Source: Protonemura montana (taxonomy: Eukaryota > Arthropoda > Insecta > Plecoptera > Nemouridae). From it: a DNA stretch of 64,000 bases. Below are positions 1 through 13,700 of this stretch, one piece after another. The notes under the pieces are model-generated. The model had not been told where the DNA came from and made no database searches. It was given only the letters and a program-made list of their open reading frames with translations. The stretch covers positions 23,377,775 through 23,441,774 of the forward strand of contig OX387605.1 in NCBI GenBank assembly GCA_947568835.1, in the 5' to 3' direction. Made by a program: the position numbers and the translations under genes. Each line of letters starts with the position of its first letter. Position 1 is the first letter of the stretch.

Positions 1-3000
1 TTCGGGAGAGAGGTTAGAGGGATGAAAGTTAGTACAGCAACTTCATTCGCTTTGCTTATCAACCTCTCGACGGCATGGATGCTGATGCTGATGCTCATGG
101 ATGCTGATGCCCCTTGATGCTCTTCGACAGGAGTAGACTGCGTGCCGGCACCGGGTTTCCCCTCCTCCCTTCTACGCTAGGTTAGCTTCATCATCATCCT
201 CATCATCAACCTCTCATTCACCGACGCCATTAGACCAGTGCCGCAGGGCCAGTTGTCAAAACTGCGCGTCTTTAAAGACCACAAATCAATCGAGGACGGC
301 GTCAATGAAGCCAAGAAAGGGATTGCGGCGGCACCTCTGAGATGCTACTTGGCAGCTTCCCACTAAGCCCCACGTGTGATCTATATTAGCCAATGCATAA
401 GCTGCAAGGGAGGGACTAGCATCACCAGCACCGGCTAGAAAATCAGTGTCGCAGCAGGCGACTTCTTACATCTCGTACTCGCCTCTGTTATTTACGGCGC
501 GATTCGAATACGTATATTATAACTAAGCCTTTTCGTAATTGGTTTATACGATCGCCGTTTACAATGTCAATCGTGTTAATTACCAGTTTCTCGCCCACCT
601 CAGTTTGATCAATAATAATATATGTTAATTTGATTATTAACACAAAAAGGTCATAAGTTAGTGGGCTGGTTGACGTGTAGCGAAACTGACAGGTATCGCC
701 GGGGAGTCCGGACGCTTGAATATCAATGTTCGCATGTACTGATCACTTATCTGTCTCGCATGCTTCTGTAGCGAGCCGACTGGCGACCACTGTCCTTCCG
801 AGTAGATCCGCGAGTGGTGAGATGATGGATGGACGTTAGAAATTGAATTGTCGCTGCAATCGTTCGGTTCTCCGTGGGCCAGCGACGCCGTCTCCGTGGC
901 CGTCGCTTGTCCTCATCCTCGAGTGAACGTACCAGGCGCCGATCTGCACCGTCGCGTGCACTTTGTCTATCAATTCGACTTCTTGTCTTGGATCCGGCAC
1001 CCGCCCCTGGACCGGAGCGGGCCATTAGAGAAGGGCTTCGTGAACATTGGTCAAATTAGAAACGTGAAAGCGCACCTCCGCTTGCATGATAATAAGTAGC
1101 AAGAGACGGCACACCGTGCGCGCTCACGTGGGATGCGTGGTTGAAAATCCACGAGACTCTGAAACAAGTTGTTTCGATAAATCTCGCGGCGATTGCCATA
1201 AAGTGCGGCGCGTAATTTTGCTTTTGCGGCGCGGCGTCCGTTGGTTTCGACATCGAGATCGTGTTATAATGAGAGAATGTGTGAGTGTGCTTGGAACGTT
1301 TCTTCTTCCTTGATTAATATCAGTGGTTCTTATTATCTGCACCGGCCGGCTCGACTTTCTAGACGCTGCTTAACTGTAGTTCTTATTATCTGCAGGAGAC
1401 AAACAATCATTCGGTGAAGAAGAATGGAAAATAAATACAAAATTCTCTTCCTTGACTTTCTATTTGGTACATTGGGAGGGTGTGAATGGTTTTTTGGTGA
1501 ACGCTCGACAACCATTATTCATATACCTTCAAAGGTATGTAACACTGAGGTGCCTTGAGTTTTATTCATCTCTTCTAAAGTGTCGACTCATTCTTATTTT
1601 TATATCTTTTTTCCAATCGTAGTGCACGAATTGCATAAGCGCCATTTTTAGTAAGTGACCACTCGATGACCGAAAGATTCGAAAAATGGGCCACCTGCTG
1701 AGCACGTTCAGTTCGAGCACACGTGAGCCTCGTGCTGCCGTCCAGACATTGTATTCGGCGTCTGTAGTGACAATCGGTCGTTCTGCGTCGCGCAGACCCA
1801 AATGCACAGGAGACTTGAACCGTCTGCAATTGGTGCCCACAGAACTCTTTCTCAACGCAGTGGCCTGAGATCCACGTCGACACCGTATGCACTTGTTGTC
1901 TTTAACGTGAACCGTCCACCCCCTGTTCATGCTGCGTCTTCCCCGCACATCGACACAGAATCGCGTGCCAAGTGACGGCATTGGGCGCGTCGTCTCCTCT
2001 GTGGGTCGCGTTGTCCCCAACGCCGCGCAGCACGCAAGCTTCCCCCCCCCCCCCCCCCCTGATGCCGTCGACGGGTTTTCGGGCAGGGCGGACTGCACAA
2101 GGGCGGTGTCTGTCCAAACGTCTGTCCGACGAGCGTCCGTCGGAGTGGCTCGTGTGGGCAGTCGCCGGTCGCCGACTTCCTCGCGCATCGGCGCCGTTTG
2201 CAAATTCGTCCGTGAAGACCACGCCAATGCGATGTGATGAGACTGTCCTAAGATTGAGTGAATGCAAGAGAGGGGTTTGCCTTAAGCCAAACATCACAGG
2301 AGATTCCCCTTGACCTGCAAGGGTGACCGTGATTATAAAGATAATGAAGTGTGTATTTCGATCAGTTTTCATAATACCAGTTTCGGTTAGGGATTGCTTA
2401 ATTGCTAGCACTTATGGTAAAAAAAAACACCTTCAAATTGTCCCTAGAGACAAACATATATCAGTGCTACTCGATGAAAGACTGTGCATTGAAACATCTG
2501 GAAAACTCGCTTTAACTTTTCCTGTCTGCGAACACTTTTCTTCCATGATTGACAGGCCACCTGAAGAGCGGCCGTCTCCCCCTAAGATATTCTGTTGGGC
2601 AGCCAGCTCTTTGCCCATGCGCTATTCATTCGAGACTCCAATTGCTCCTCCAGATGAACGCCCGATGTATGGTCCAAGCATTGCTCGGACATGAAACAAT
2701 CCTACAGGCATACGCATTGAACTTCAGCTCTATGATTGACGCTATTCGCGCTCGTCAATCCGTGGCAAAGAGTTAGTGTACTTGTACTCGATGAATGCGC
2801 ATCGAATCGCTTTGTCCTGCGTTTAGAGAGTGACGTGTACCCGTCCTGCATGCAAAGACGTCCCGGCCGGAGCAGCTGTCACGGACCCAGAGAGCTCACA
2901 TCACCCAGGCAGCACGATAACTCATATCCCTCGCTTTGTTGCCGCAGCAAAAGACACGGGGAACACTTTTTTTTACGACCTCTGCGTGTGTGAGTGGGTG

Positions 3001-6000
3001 TTTCTACGCGATTTCTGATTCGAGATTAGATTCGATACTTTCAGGTAGGACTTAAAAGGAGCTGCTAAGTAGATCATGCAATATAGTATCAAATGTTGAA
3101 GTAGTCCTGATAGCCCATCTCTTCGCATTAATCTTACGATAGATTTCGTTCGGGTATATAAACTTATCGAACCGTGGTTTCAATTAAGTAAACCAATCTA
3201 TCTTCCATCGTTATCTCCGATCTTAAACCGTGTTTTAGATTCAACTAATAAATCGCTTTCGTTTTGACAGAGCTTGGGAAACTCGCATGCTTGTTTTCGA
3301 TATGTGCTGGCTATAGGTGTAGTAGATGCCACGATTATCGAGGCGTCCATTGCAACCGTATCGATTGATATCATCTCGGGCTGAGAAACGGATGCTGCGA
3401 CGCACGTCTCGGTCTATAAAAGTCCACCGCCGTGTGAAATGTTGCCTCGCACAGTTTCCGAATGATACCGAGGTTCCTATTCCCATGCGACCCGTCCACC
3501 ACGCGTTATCAGCAGAATAAAGTACGACCCAGAAAACATGAATTCAGAATATCGCCTTTTGGTCATCTGAAACCTTCCCTTGACCACAAGCAACCCCCAA
3601 ATACAATGTCCTTGCTAATCTCTCCCAGCCTCTATACGAGTGCGCCTTATCGGGGAGCCATCTGCAGATCAGGCACAGTCTAGTCTGGCAAAAGGCAGCC
3701 CCTATAAACGAGGACCACTGCAACTCTATAACAAACACAAAGTAACAAGAAATGCTCAGCTGACAGCGCTTGTAACTGGAGACGCAGCGATGTAGCCGGC
3801 CGCCACCCCATGTATGATATTGCGGCGTTAGCTCGCCTCCGTGATCGTACCACTGTCGTCCCGTTGCTGCACTCCGTGTTGAAATCGGATATGCGTTCGT
3901 TGACAGACCTTACCTAATATCGCCTCTGTGTGGCTACCTCAACACTGTGTCCAAAAACAGTTGTGGTCGTGGACAAAACAGGAATCTTTTGCTTTATTCT
4001 GCTTTTTGTTTGCTCTTTAGGCGCTGGCTTTATAAGGTTTGTCACAAATGCTTTTCACGGTGCTTTGTGAGCCAATTCGATGACGAATATTCAAAATGGT
4101 ATGCTGCTTTTGGGGATGGGGAAGAGGTAATTGCTTGGATAGGAAAATTGGGGGCTAGGTTTCTTTTGTATTTCGAAAATTCTATGCGTTTGTGAGACGT
4201 GCCTGCCTCGAATAATGCGCAATTGTTTTGTTTCTTATAAGCCAAGCTTGTCAATAATAGATACGGGCACAATGATTACATATTTGCCTCTCGCCAGTTG
4301 ATGATACTTTCACAATGTTTCTAATTCAATTAAAACGGCTTTTATAATGTGCTTTCGCAGCACGCTATCATTGAACATTTACGTTTTCGTCGTTAAATTT
4401 AGTGTCAAGTAAAAGTAGGTTGATTTTTTTTTTATATAACCATTGAAAGCCCTCTCTCTGTTTTATAACCTTGTTATCTGATTCATTTTGTGACATTAAA
4501 ACGCAGTAAATTAATGATCAGCCAGTCGCTGATGCAACTGATGCAGCACCGCAATGCAACTCTCACAAATATCGTCAGCCAATCACAGTTATCGGCTGCT
4601 AGCTATGAGAATTGTATGGAAAAACAAGAAAGAGTGTGTAAATCATACGCTGTGAGCTTCCCAACAATCATACCGATCTCTGATAACGTGTTGGTTCGGT
4701 ACGAATTCACGATTTCAATGACAAACTATTTCGAAATCGGCCGAAACGTCTGAACATTCAAAACGCACGTCAACCAGAAAGAAAATAACAATTTTTTTGC
4801 GAAACCCAGAAGTCAGAAACACCCACTGGTCTACTTATAACTATGTGCAAGAAGTTTTCGAATGAGAAACGCATTTGTCGATAAGGTCATCTCGCGCTGG
4901 GCGAAGGTCTGGACTCAAGCGGCCGGCCCATGTAATTATTTCGGCCGTGATGATGTAAAATAACTTGCCGAGAATTTGTCCAGAGAGCACCGGAACAGGA
5001 ACCGGAGCCGGCCGGTGCCACTCGGCTATTCGCTGGCAATGAGCGGACTCAAACATCCAAAATGGCGGAAAATAAATGTGTAAATTATCTATGTTAATTA
5101 TCGTCAGAAATTATTAGCTGAACTTTCGCTCGCATATTTCGCGCTCAAAAATCATACAAAAAAAAAAAAAAAAAATCGCTCGGCAAATTTTAGTATATGT
5201 GTGTATAAACTTAAAAACCTTTCGTACGGAATAATTCACAAATAAGTAAGGTCATGATTCGTAAATTTCAATCTGCAGCATTGACTATTTCTAAAAGCAC
5301 CATATCTTCAATCAGAGTTACATCGAAAGAAATGCATGCATAGTCAGTCATATGCGAATATTCGGATGGCATGGTAATTTCGAGAAATTGCTGTGAAAAT
5401 AGGTTATAGGGGAGGGAGGGGAGTTTGGACTACAGCTGAGAAAAAGAGATTCCTTAAGTTGAATATCGAATCTTTCCCTGTCAGCTTTTCACCTTGGTTA
5501 TACAAAATAGCTTCTAGCTTCCTCTAATTTCATACCGCGAAGGATGTAACATTTCGGCGCCCTCCAAACCCGCCTTTGTTTCAACCTTGCCAATTGAGTT
5601 GTTGCCCCTATTGGGGTGTGGGGCTAGGGTTTGGACAGGGAACAAACCATCTCAGCAGTCCGTGCCCGAACCCGCTCCGACGACATGGAAATCAATTAAC
5701 TCGCCGCTTGCATGGGTCGGGACGCCGATAAATCTCAGTCTTGCCAGAATGTAGATATTGCGCTGAAAAGATCGCTAGAAAACCCCTGGAAGATCACTGA
5801 AAGATCGGTGCTCGACATTGCCTGGAGTCCTGCTGAATCCCAACCCAGTTCCACAAACCGGCCAAGGCCTGATGCTATCAGGACACTTGCTCAACGCTTG
5901 CTGTACACACATTAAATTACATGAACCTCTGGCTGCTGCCACACGCCCCCTACTGCGATTCCGTGTGCTCCTTAAATCAAACAACGCACGCCTTCTCCGC

Positions 6001-7215
6001 GTCGCCACGCCATCGACTTGTCGTCCCCACCGTCCCAAGTTCGATTCCTTTATCGGCCTTTCATCGGTTAGCCTCTCATCGGTGCAATCGGATAAATCAT
6101 ATTCTGATTGATCGGCACTGGGGGTTACGATGATGAAAACGATCGCGCTCTCAGGAAACGGATTGCGCGAGATTGTTATAAATTAATAAATTATGCTAAA
6201 CATACTTGATTTCATGCACGATAACCTGGCATAATATTCCTTCGGGCTTCATTAATAAATAATAATCGAGCTTTCTTATTGGTCACAATGCCAGTGATCG
6301 TATATTACGCATTTCTTATACAAATAAGGTGTTGAGGATCTTGTAAAATGTTATCAGTCAACATAAATCAAAGATGAAACACGTTAATTGCGGGGCAATT
6401 ATTTTCTGATCGTAAAGCTTGTAAGTACCTGGCTTACGTACCAATCGCATCGCCGATTGCTGGTAGCCATTTTGCGCCCGTGTTTTGAACGGTGGCGTAT
6501 CGAGATGGCTTTCTAATCTCTAAGGGCTACATAGTCTCGGCTCCCACCTGCAGATAATGATAACTCACATGTGGACCATGACCATCCTTGGAGGAAGCAA
6601 TACATGCATTACAGGTTGTTGAAACGAGTACACAGGATCTGTTGGTACTTTGCAGCATGCAAACACGAATCAGATAATCAGAAGGTCTCGGGATCGATCC
6701 TGGCGTTCGGCAAATCTTGGTTAATGGATGGACCGTCTCCTCGCCCACTCCACTTTATTTCCCAGCCCACACCCCGGCAGCCAAGCTGTTAAACGCTATC
6801 TTGTTACTACGCTTGCACGCTACCGCCGTTGGTGTGTGCGTGTATTTTAAAAGAAAAAATATCACAATTCGATTGCATTTTATTCTTATGGCGGCACACT
6901 ACACGCGTCTCCATTTTTCCATTCCCCTGAGTATTTTACTGAGCCACAACGCACTTAGACGTCTAGATGAGCGGCCAAGGTCACCACAAGTACGCTGATG
7001 TACATGGTGCATGTACGCCCCTTTAAACCCCTATGTCGTCACAGTGCACCGCTTGGCCCTCAGGTCCTCGTGTCTTCTAGCTAGTGTACCTACTTTACTC
7101 CTTGTGTTGATTAATACTTTGCGCGTCTTGGTCTTCAAACGCCCTCTCATATGGTAACATTAGGACTTTGTACACCTGATCGTCCCTTTAATCGTGTTTC
7201 CTTCACTTATTTCAG
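1..7215. other. Upstream region or intron of Wnt7; no supported exon
   Basis: No reading frame here resembles the missing N-terminal half of a Wnt, and no other family is recognisable. The first supported Wnt7 exon begins with a phase-1 acceptor, so at least one earlier exon must exist, either outside the window or unrecognised here. Visible low-complexity sequence includes ATG/CAT-rich stretches at 70-115 and 190-212, a run of about 20 C at 2041-2060 and a run of A at 5158-5175. Short open frames in the GC-richer parts (about 850-1300, 1600-2300, 5700-6100) overlap in several frames and look like chance frames. Confidence 0.6.
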
Positions 7216-7490
7216 GCAGTAGAGAGGCCGCGTTCACGTACGCGTCAACCTCTGCCGGGGTAGCGTTTGCCGTGACCGCCGCGTGCAGCCGGGGGAACAT
7301 CTCGGCTTGCGGCTGCGACCCCCGGCACAAGGACCGCGCCGAACCGGCGCCTTCGGGATGGAAATGGGGCGGCTGCAGCGCCGACGTCGGCTTCGGCATG
7401 CGCTTTGCGCGACGCTTCCTCGACGCTCGCGAGATCGAGGGCGACGCTCGGAGTCTGATGAATCTGCACAATAACAAGGCAGGAAGAAAG
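7216..7490 (+). CDS. Wnt7: Wnt7 exon, middle part of the Wnt domain
   Basis: The exon starts after a TTTCAG acceptor (7214-7215 is AG) with two bases that complete a split glycine codon, then encodes 91 residues from [10 protein letters not shown] to NNKAGRK. The donor AAAG|GTAACA is at 7490/7491, phase 0. The G/SREAAF split is, as I remember, also where vertebrate Wnt7 genes have an intron. The part CGCD...[14 protein letters not shown] matches Wnt7 closely; NIS is a candidate N-glycosylation site. The exon is much richer in GC than its flanks. Confidence 0.93.
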
Positions 7491-10400
7491 GTAACAAAAC
7501 ACCCTGGCGATTGTATTGAAAGAAATTCATGTCGCTTTTAAATTCAATCGCAGAACATTGTTGTCTTGCCATTGTTTTCGCGTCGCAGTTTGGTTTTCAT
7601 TTCTTTTCAACAAAAACTTGTCCATCAGCTTGTCGCTTGTCCTCGTCCTTGTCCTTATTCTGCCTCCAGCTTCTTCTAAGCGTGGACAGCCACAAATCAG
7701 CTGCGACGCAGCTGTAAATCTGTCTCATATCTCCCCGATCGCCATCTCGCGATTTCCATAGATATCAAGGATCGAGCTCCAAATGTGGTCAACGGTTTGA
7801 GGATGCGTATCGCCCATAGGTAGCAGTCGGTCGCAGTTAAAATGTTTTTTAATCTGGGTCGGAACACGTGGAATTAATTATGCTTGAAGTTTTCTTCCCG
7901 TGCTCAAGGGTGCTTCGTAAGGACACTTATTTATTATCATCTTAATTTTTTTATTGGAGATGATTGCGTCGAACAACATCCATGTTTTGATCTGTTTTGA
8001 TGCTTTTAATATTCCAATATAATTTTCCGTTTTATTAGCGTGCATTTTACGATACACTTCTGTCAAGTGCATATTATGTGAATTGAGTCATTAAATTTGC
8101 CCGCATTAATGTAGTCCAGTCGGGCCGATCTTTTTTTCATTGAACGCGTCAGTTCGTTTTTTCCTTCCCATTTTTTGTTTTCTCTTGTTTATTATATAAA
8201 GAGGAAAGATAATTTGCACTTGTATCTATTTTCTGCGTAAAGTGTTTTGTTCATCTCAATTAAAAACGATTTATTGTTGATGTCCCGAGGCGCCTTCGCG
8301 TTCTTGCGCAGTCCCCTGCCCCGAGAGATCACGCGAGCGATGCTAGGTGCGCAGCTGATTGCGCAGCTGATTGCGCAGCTAACATCGCTATATCAATCTC
8401 GCTGCGCCCGTTGAAGCCACGGGACGACACAATTATGCTTTGCATAGAATTATTGCATTATCATCAGCCATTCTGACCGCAGATATTTCTTTTCTTCGAA
8501 AATCATTGCAAGAAAAAAAAACTAGGATACCTCAGCGCTTCAAGCTAATGTCATTTCCTTTTAGAATTATCTTGTAACTCTTTTCCAAGAGATGAATCAA
8601 GGCAAAAGTAAACAACAAAAAAACTCTTCGATTACTTCATCTAGCTTGACAGTAATTGCATTAAAAACTAGTATAAATATATTTCCAAGTCCTTCCACGA
8701 TTCACGACTCAGGGTTACATCAATTCGGTATTCTATTTAAATATTATCTGCATATTTGACAGAAGACATACATCTAGTTTTATCATCTTTGATATCTCTA
8801 CTCGAGTCCTCAAGTTTCATGTCCTTCTCAAGGTGAAACGCGTCTGATAGGTCAGTCAATTTTAATTATGTGTATCGCCACCGACTGGGAGTTTATGTCT
8901 GCGAGTGGTTGGTCCTTTCAAGACGTTGCAAACCTTGCAAGACGCATCCTCTTTTCAAAAAGCCATCAATTCTTCGTGATAACATTTCAACCTGCCACAA
9001 ACCTCACACATTCGCTCCGTCGCGTACGAAGCACCGATCACCAAATGCAGATTCACCATCGCATGTTACACCCAGAAAATGTTCGTTCCTATTCAGTTTC
9101 GCGTTGCCAATCCTCGACAGTCACACGCCGACAACTGAAGGATTTATTAGTTGAAAGTTGGACGCTGCCCCGCGATGTCTCCTGCTTGACACAGAAGATT
9201 CGAAGCGATTGCAGCTTGAAGACAGCTTAAGCTGCTCGATGCTTTAGAGTTGCAGATCACCACTGACCACTTGTCTGTGTCGATCTCGATCGGGAAATTT
9301 ATTTCGAAGTCTGGCGTAGGTTTCCAGTAAACAACTGCCATGCGTGACAGTTGTCAACGACAGTACAATGATATACATACGTATTAGCCAACAGCTGGTT
9401 GACAGAAATGCCAGAGACCAGCAAATGCATGGAAATTACTTAAGAGAGTATCTAATCTATATCTAGTTGAATCTTCGGGGACAGATTGAGAGCCACAACC
9501 AGAAAAGCACACCACAAGAAATTCAAAAACTTCCCAAGAAAATGAAAGATAGCCTTGACCCTATGAATCTGAAACGTAAATAAAATAACAGCCCCGCTAT
9601 AATCATGATCTTCTTGGCTCACATGTTATACTGCCTTGAATCACCAAACAAAATGTTCGAAGCTGGGCTGGATTCTTCATTGCCATGGTGTTTGTTGATG
9701 TTTTCGGTATTCTAATTTCTGCAATAAAACTAATGTCCACCCAACTTTTGGCAGGCCGTGAAGCAAAACCTGCACACCGAGTGCAAGTGTCACGGAGTGT
9801 CCGGCAGCTGCACCATGAAGACGTGCTGGAAGACCCTCCCCGCGTTCCGACAGATCGGCGACAGCCTGATGCGCAAGTACGCGCACGCGCGGCCAGTGCT
9901 GGCCATGCAGCGCGCGCTGCGCCCGGGCAGACAAGTGCCGCGCAAACTGCAGCTCATGGTGCGTCGTGCAACTTCACCAAGAGGCCAGCAAGTCGTCATA
10001 CCGCGCATGCCCAAGCGCGCAGAGCTCGTCTTCCTGCAGGAGTCGCCAAACTATTGCGAGAAGGATTCGTCGACGGGGTCTATGGGGACCACGAGCCGGC
10101 AGTGCAACAGGACCTCCAGAGGTAGGCGTTACCGATTTGTGGTTTCTCTTACAAGCAGTCACTTGAAATGGTGTCACTATTTTTTCTTTGACACTAATGA
10201 TTCCTGCACAACGCCGCTGTTCCCATTGAACTCCTCTGATTGGTTAGCTTGGAAACGATTATAAAATGTGATCCATTCCAGAAGGATGGGAGAAGTGGGC
10301 ATTTCCAGTGTCTGAATTTGTTTTACCCTGGCATGCAGTTTTTGAAAGTAATCTGTAAACATTCCTGTCACGTCGCACACGTGCCAGCGAATAACCTCAC

Positions 10401-10777
10401 AAATTTTAAACTTTTGACCAATTTTACTGTCTGCAGGGTTTTCAAACTTTGACCGGTAATTGGCCAGACCACAGAAACGATGCCTTTTTGTATTTTCTGG
10501 GTAATAAAACCAGTTAAGTTTCTGACCCCAAGTGACAAGAACGCATGGCATTCCCTGCAATCCCACCGGTTCTGTTCGTTGTCGCTCTGCTGCGCATGTC
10601 CTAACCCCCTCTGTCCGCTGCGCAGGCACCGACGGCTGCGACCTGATGTGCTGCGGCCGCGGCTACAACACGCATCAGTACACACGCACTTCGCAGTGTC
10701 GCTGCAAGTTCCACTGGTGTTGCTACGTGCACTGCGACACGTGCAGCGAACGCACCGAGGAGTACACGTGCAAATAG
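7216..10777 (+). CDS. Wnt7: Wnt7-class secreted signalling protein, 3' part of the gene (last three exons)
   Basis: This is the C-terminal part (about 264 residues) of a Wnt ligand. Wnts are secreted, lipid-modified signals that bind Frizzled receptors. Assignment to the Wnt7 class (called Wnt2 in flies) rests on [52 protein letters not shown] and the end [11 protein letters not shown], all close to Wnt7 and distinct from Wnt1, 4, 5, 11 and 16. The motif [10 protein letters not shown] carries the serine that Porcupine palmitoleoylates. NIS and NRT are candidate N-glycosylation sites. Joined exons are 7216-7490, 9755-10121 and 10626-10777, with phases 1, 0 and 1 at the acceptors. The signal peptide and N-terminal domain are not in the supported sequence. 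The next gene downstream, on the same strand, is bruchpilot. Confidence 0.93.
7491..9754 (+). other. Wnt7 intron, 2264 bp
   Basis: This is an AT-rich intron between the two larger Wnt7 exons. At about 8346-8381 a short tandem repeat of three 12-bp units (core TGCGCAGCTGAT) is visible. I see no coding exon, RNA gene or mobile element that I can name. Confidence 0.7.
9755..10121 (+). CDS. Wnt7: Wnt7 exon with the acylation loop
   Basis: The exon follows the acceptor TTGGCAG at 9754 and encodes [19 protein letters not shown] and onward through a basic linker to CNRTSR. The GVSGSC serine is the conserved palmitoleoylation site. The linker (about YAHARP to PKRAEL) is arginine-rich and diverges from vertebrate Wnt7, which is normal for this loop. 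The part [19 protein letters not shown] matches the start of the C-terminal cysteine-rich domain. The donor GAGAG|GTAGGC leaves one base (phase 1). Confidence 0.93.
10122..10625 (+). other. Wnt7 last intron, 504 bp
   Basis: This is an intron with a GT-AG border and a pyrimidine-rich end before GCGCAG. No further exon is visible in it. Confidence 0.75.
10626..10777 (+). CDS. Wnt7: Wnt7 last coding exon, cysteine-rich C-terminal domain
   Basis: The exon completes a split glycine codon and encodes 49 residues from [18 protein letters not shown] to [11 protein letters not shown], ending in TAG at 10775-10777. This is the thumb-and-finger cysteine-rich tip of Wnts that contacts Frizzled; the cysteine spacing is complete, including [11 protein letters not shown]. 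The terminal [11 protein letters not shown] nearly equals the vertebrate Wnt7 end, and this is the strongest evidence for class assignment. Confidence 0.95.
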
Positions 10778-13700
10778 CGAGAACACTGAGTGCACGAGTG
10801 AATAGCTCAAGAACACGTGGCAAGAATCGTGCGAATAGCCGCCTCGCTTGTCATGTGCAATCGTTGGTGAGTGGTAATGGCAATGTTTGACATCCCTGGA
10901 ACTCGGTCAAACTCGTGTGATTGGATATTTTTGGCGACTTGCTAGCAAAGATGGAACGAACGCTGTGCCACCCCTATTTGCTTCCTTTAGAACCGCAGGA
11001 CCGCAGAGTGTAAGTTAAAAAAATCTGTAGCAAGTGCTATGATTTTACTTGCGCGTCACACATACGAGGAGAAAATATTAGGAATCATTGTTGATAGTTA
11101 GCTAACTAACAGAGCAAACTAATATTTTTTGTAAACAAATGTATTTTATTTACAAAGACCTTTTCGCTGTCAAACTAAACTGAACTCTTAGACTTCTGGG
11201 CTTTGTGATTGTCTGTTACACCATCTCGTAAGCAGTTTCTTCGGTGTAGAAAGTTCTCGACATCGGCACCTCCATCTCGGGACGCTTTCGGGCGCGAGAG
11301 TCGTTGGCACCGAACATTTCAGCGTCGACGTGCTCTCGACGGTGCCTGTCAGAGTCGCGACGAGCGAACAGAACTGTCAAGTGAATTATTTATACATCTA
11401 CTAATAACATTTTTAACTAGAAGTATCGGAGTCAGGCGGCTGGTGCCCTTTGCTAAGTGTCCGTACCATGAAATGAGTAATTACGTTCGGTTTTATCGCG
11501 TAAGCGTCACGTACACGTCGTCGTCGTCGAGAGTGCAACAAAGGAAATCGATTTCGGAACGTGCATGCATCATGCACTTGCCTGTTCTATGAACAGGCTG
11601 GATAGAAAAAAGAAACTTTCATTCAAAACCTACCTGACCAATTTCACGTGAATTACTCAGATTCTATACATATATATATATATATATATATAAATATAAA
11701 TTAGAAGATTATTTATTCAGAATATAACTCATTTCATTTAACGACTTGTCGTAAAGCTTTCCTAGTTTAATTCAACCGTCGATTCGTCGATTGTTAAATT
11801 GCATTTTGTGGCATGCGCACAATCCGTTGCGCTTGCAACGAGCTTTCCATCTTGTCAAGTTGAGCTGAGTTAGGTGACACCTTGTCCCAAGAAGCAGCCG
11901 CAGCAGAGGGAGCGAACGGCATCGTCTTACCACAGTCCCCTCGAGAAGTAAGTGTTGTTGTTTTCATTGTTGCACCAGCTTTCGACGCGATCTCCTGACA
12001 AAGCTTGGCTAAACCTCGCCGCATTCAAAGAATCTCCTTCATCTTGCATGGTCCGTGGCCTCATCTCTAGTGCTTCATTCATCCGCAAACAGATTTTCCA
12101 GTTCAGGAGAGCATACGTCGATTCTGCCGCTTTGTTCGCGTGACGCTCTGTGCTCGGGTGGTGGTTCCCAGTAAGATAATGCACTCCATCAGTCTCCTTG
12201 TACAGTGTGTTCTTCTTTCTCCATGAACATTCTTCGGACACGGTGGATACTTAATACCTTCTTAGCACCTTACAACCAGTCTCTGAATCGTTTTCAAATT
12301 ACCAGTCATCGCATTTAAGGCAGCTTTTAAGGATAATCACTGTGTTTATTGCAACAACAAAAAAACGTGCGCTACACGTTTTTGCACATAAAAAGTACAA
12401 TAGTTTCGTTTACATTTGTGAATGTTTTTGAGAATTAAAGGTGAGTGTAAGTTTTGTAAGTTGATAATCTATGGTTGATTGAATGAGAACATCACATTAT
12501 GTCCAATCAAAAGTGATTTTATTGTGGTCTGTGTCATCGTCTTCATATCTTCGTATAAAGTGTAGTACTGTCAATAAGAAGCCATGATAGGATGTATCCA
12601 GCCTGGTAAGTGCTTGACTTCTCTGGTCCACGCTCCAGCCTCATCATCATCATCGAGGGCCCCATGCCGGGCCCACAGAGAGGTTTGTGTCCCGGCCCTC
12701 GTTCGGGAGGCTAGTTGCCGCGAACCGACGGGGAGGGAGCGGTGGAGGAGGTAAGGCGCTGCGGGGGTCTAAATAAGATGCTCTGTCTCATCGAAGAGCA
12801 CACCCGTGGCGTCGGTGATTTGTATAATGGCTGATATTTTCGTTTATTGCCTTTTTTCGAGATGTCGGCGTTTAACAGGTATGTGATTGACTTGTCTTCG
12901 GTTGCATGGGTGGTCCACGCCGAGCGGGTGGTCGGTGTCGTCGACTTATACTTGATGAAATTCCAATGGGATGTTGCATAAATTCCCTACTATTTTGGGC
13001 CAAATTGGCTTTATGGGTGCTTTTCGTGACAGCTGCCAAAGAGATATAGATATTTCAAAGCTTATAATCAGGGCTGGCTGTCGTATCTATTTATATTAGT
13101 CATGAGCTTCAGCAGAAGACATATATTTAGAGAACCTTTAAACTGTGCTAATTAAGAACTGCTCTTATCTCTATACCTGCTACCATCACATAAGTTTAGT
13201 TAGGGTTCATGATTGGAAGTAGAATGTAAAGGCTTACGGTCCTTTAAATCGGCTTTGATGGACTCGGCTCCTCCACCCCCTAGCGGACTAAAGCGTGCAG
13301 CTTAAATCTGGCACCTCCACAGGGGGACGTCGGTAAGGCAGTAGCCTAGCTGCCGACTCGGAGACGGTGTGCTGCTTCTTCTTTCTCCCGCCATCTGTCG
13401 GCGTGTTTGCGCAGCTCCCTGCACCCCGCATTCCGACACTAGGATCTTGAACTTGTAGCAAAGCTGCTCACTCCTCCACCCTGCTTGTTCCTGCCACCCT
13501 TCTTTCCCTGCTCTTCCTGCTTGTTCCTGTCACCCTGCTCTCCCTGTTCGTTCCTGCCACCCTGCTCTCCCTGCTCGTTCCTGCCACCCTGTGTTCCCTG
13601 CTCATTTTCCTGCTCATTTCCGAGCGCAGATTGATTCTGTTTCGATTTAACTGTTTGCCCCTTGCTTGGAGTTAGAAAGGGTGACTGCGTTTTAATTGCC

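Noticed and set aside
1..7215. N-terminal Wnt7 exons
   Set aside because: I looked for the conserved N-terminal phrases (such as the segment around QYQFRFGRWNCS) in all frames and found none, so they are probably outside the window.
11797..12241. Two overlapping minus-strand frames between Wnt7 and brp
   Set aside because: I tried reading them as one frameshifted pseudogene. Neither frame resembles a known protein, so I make no call.
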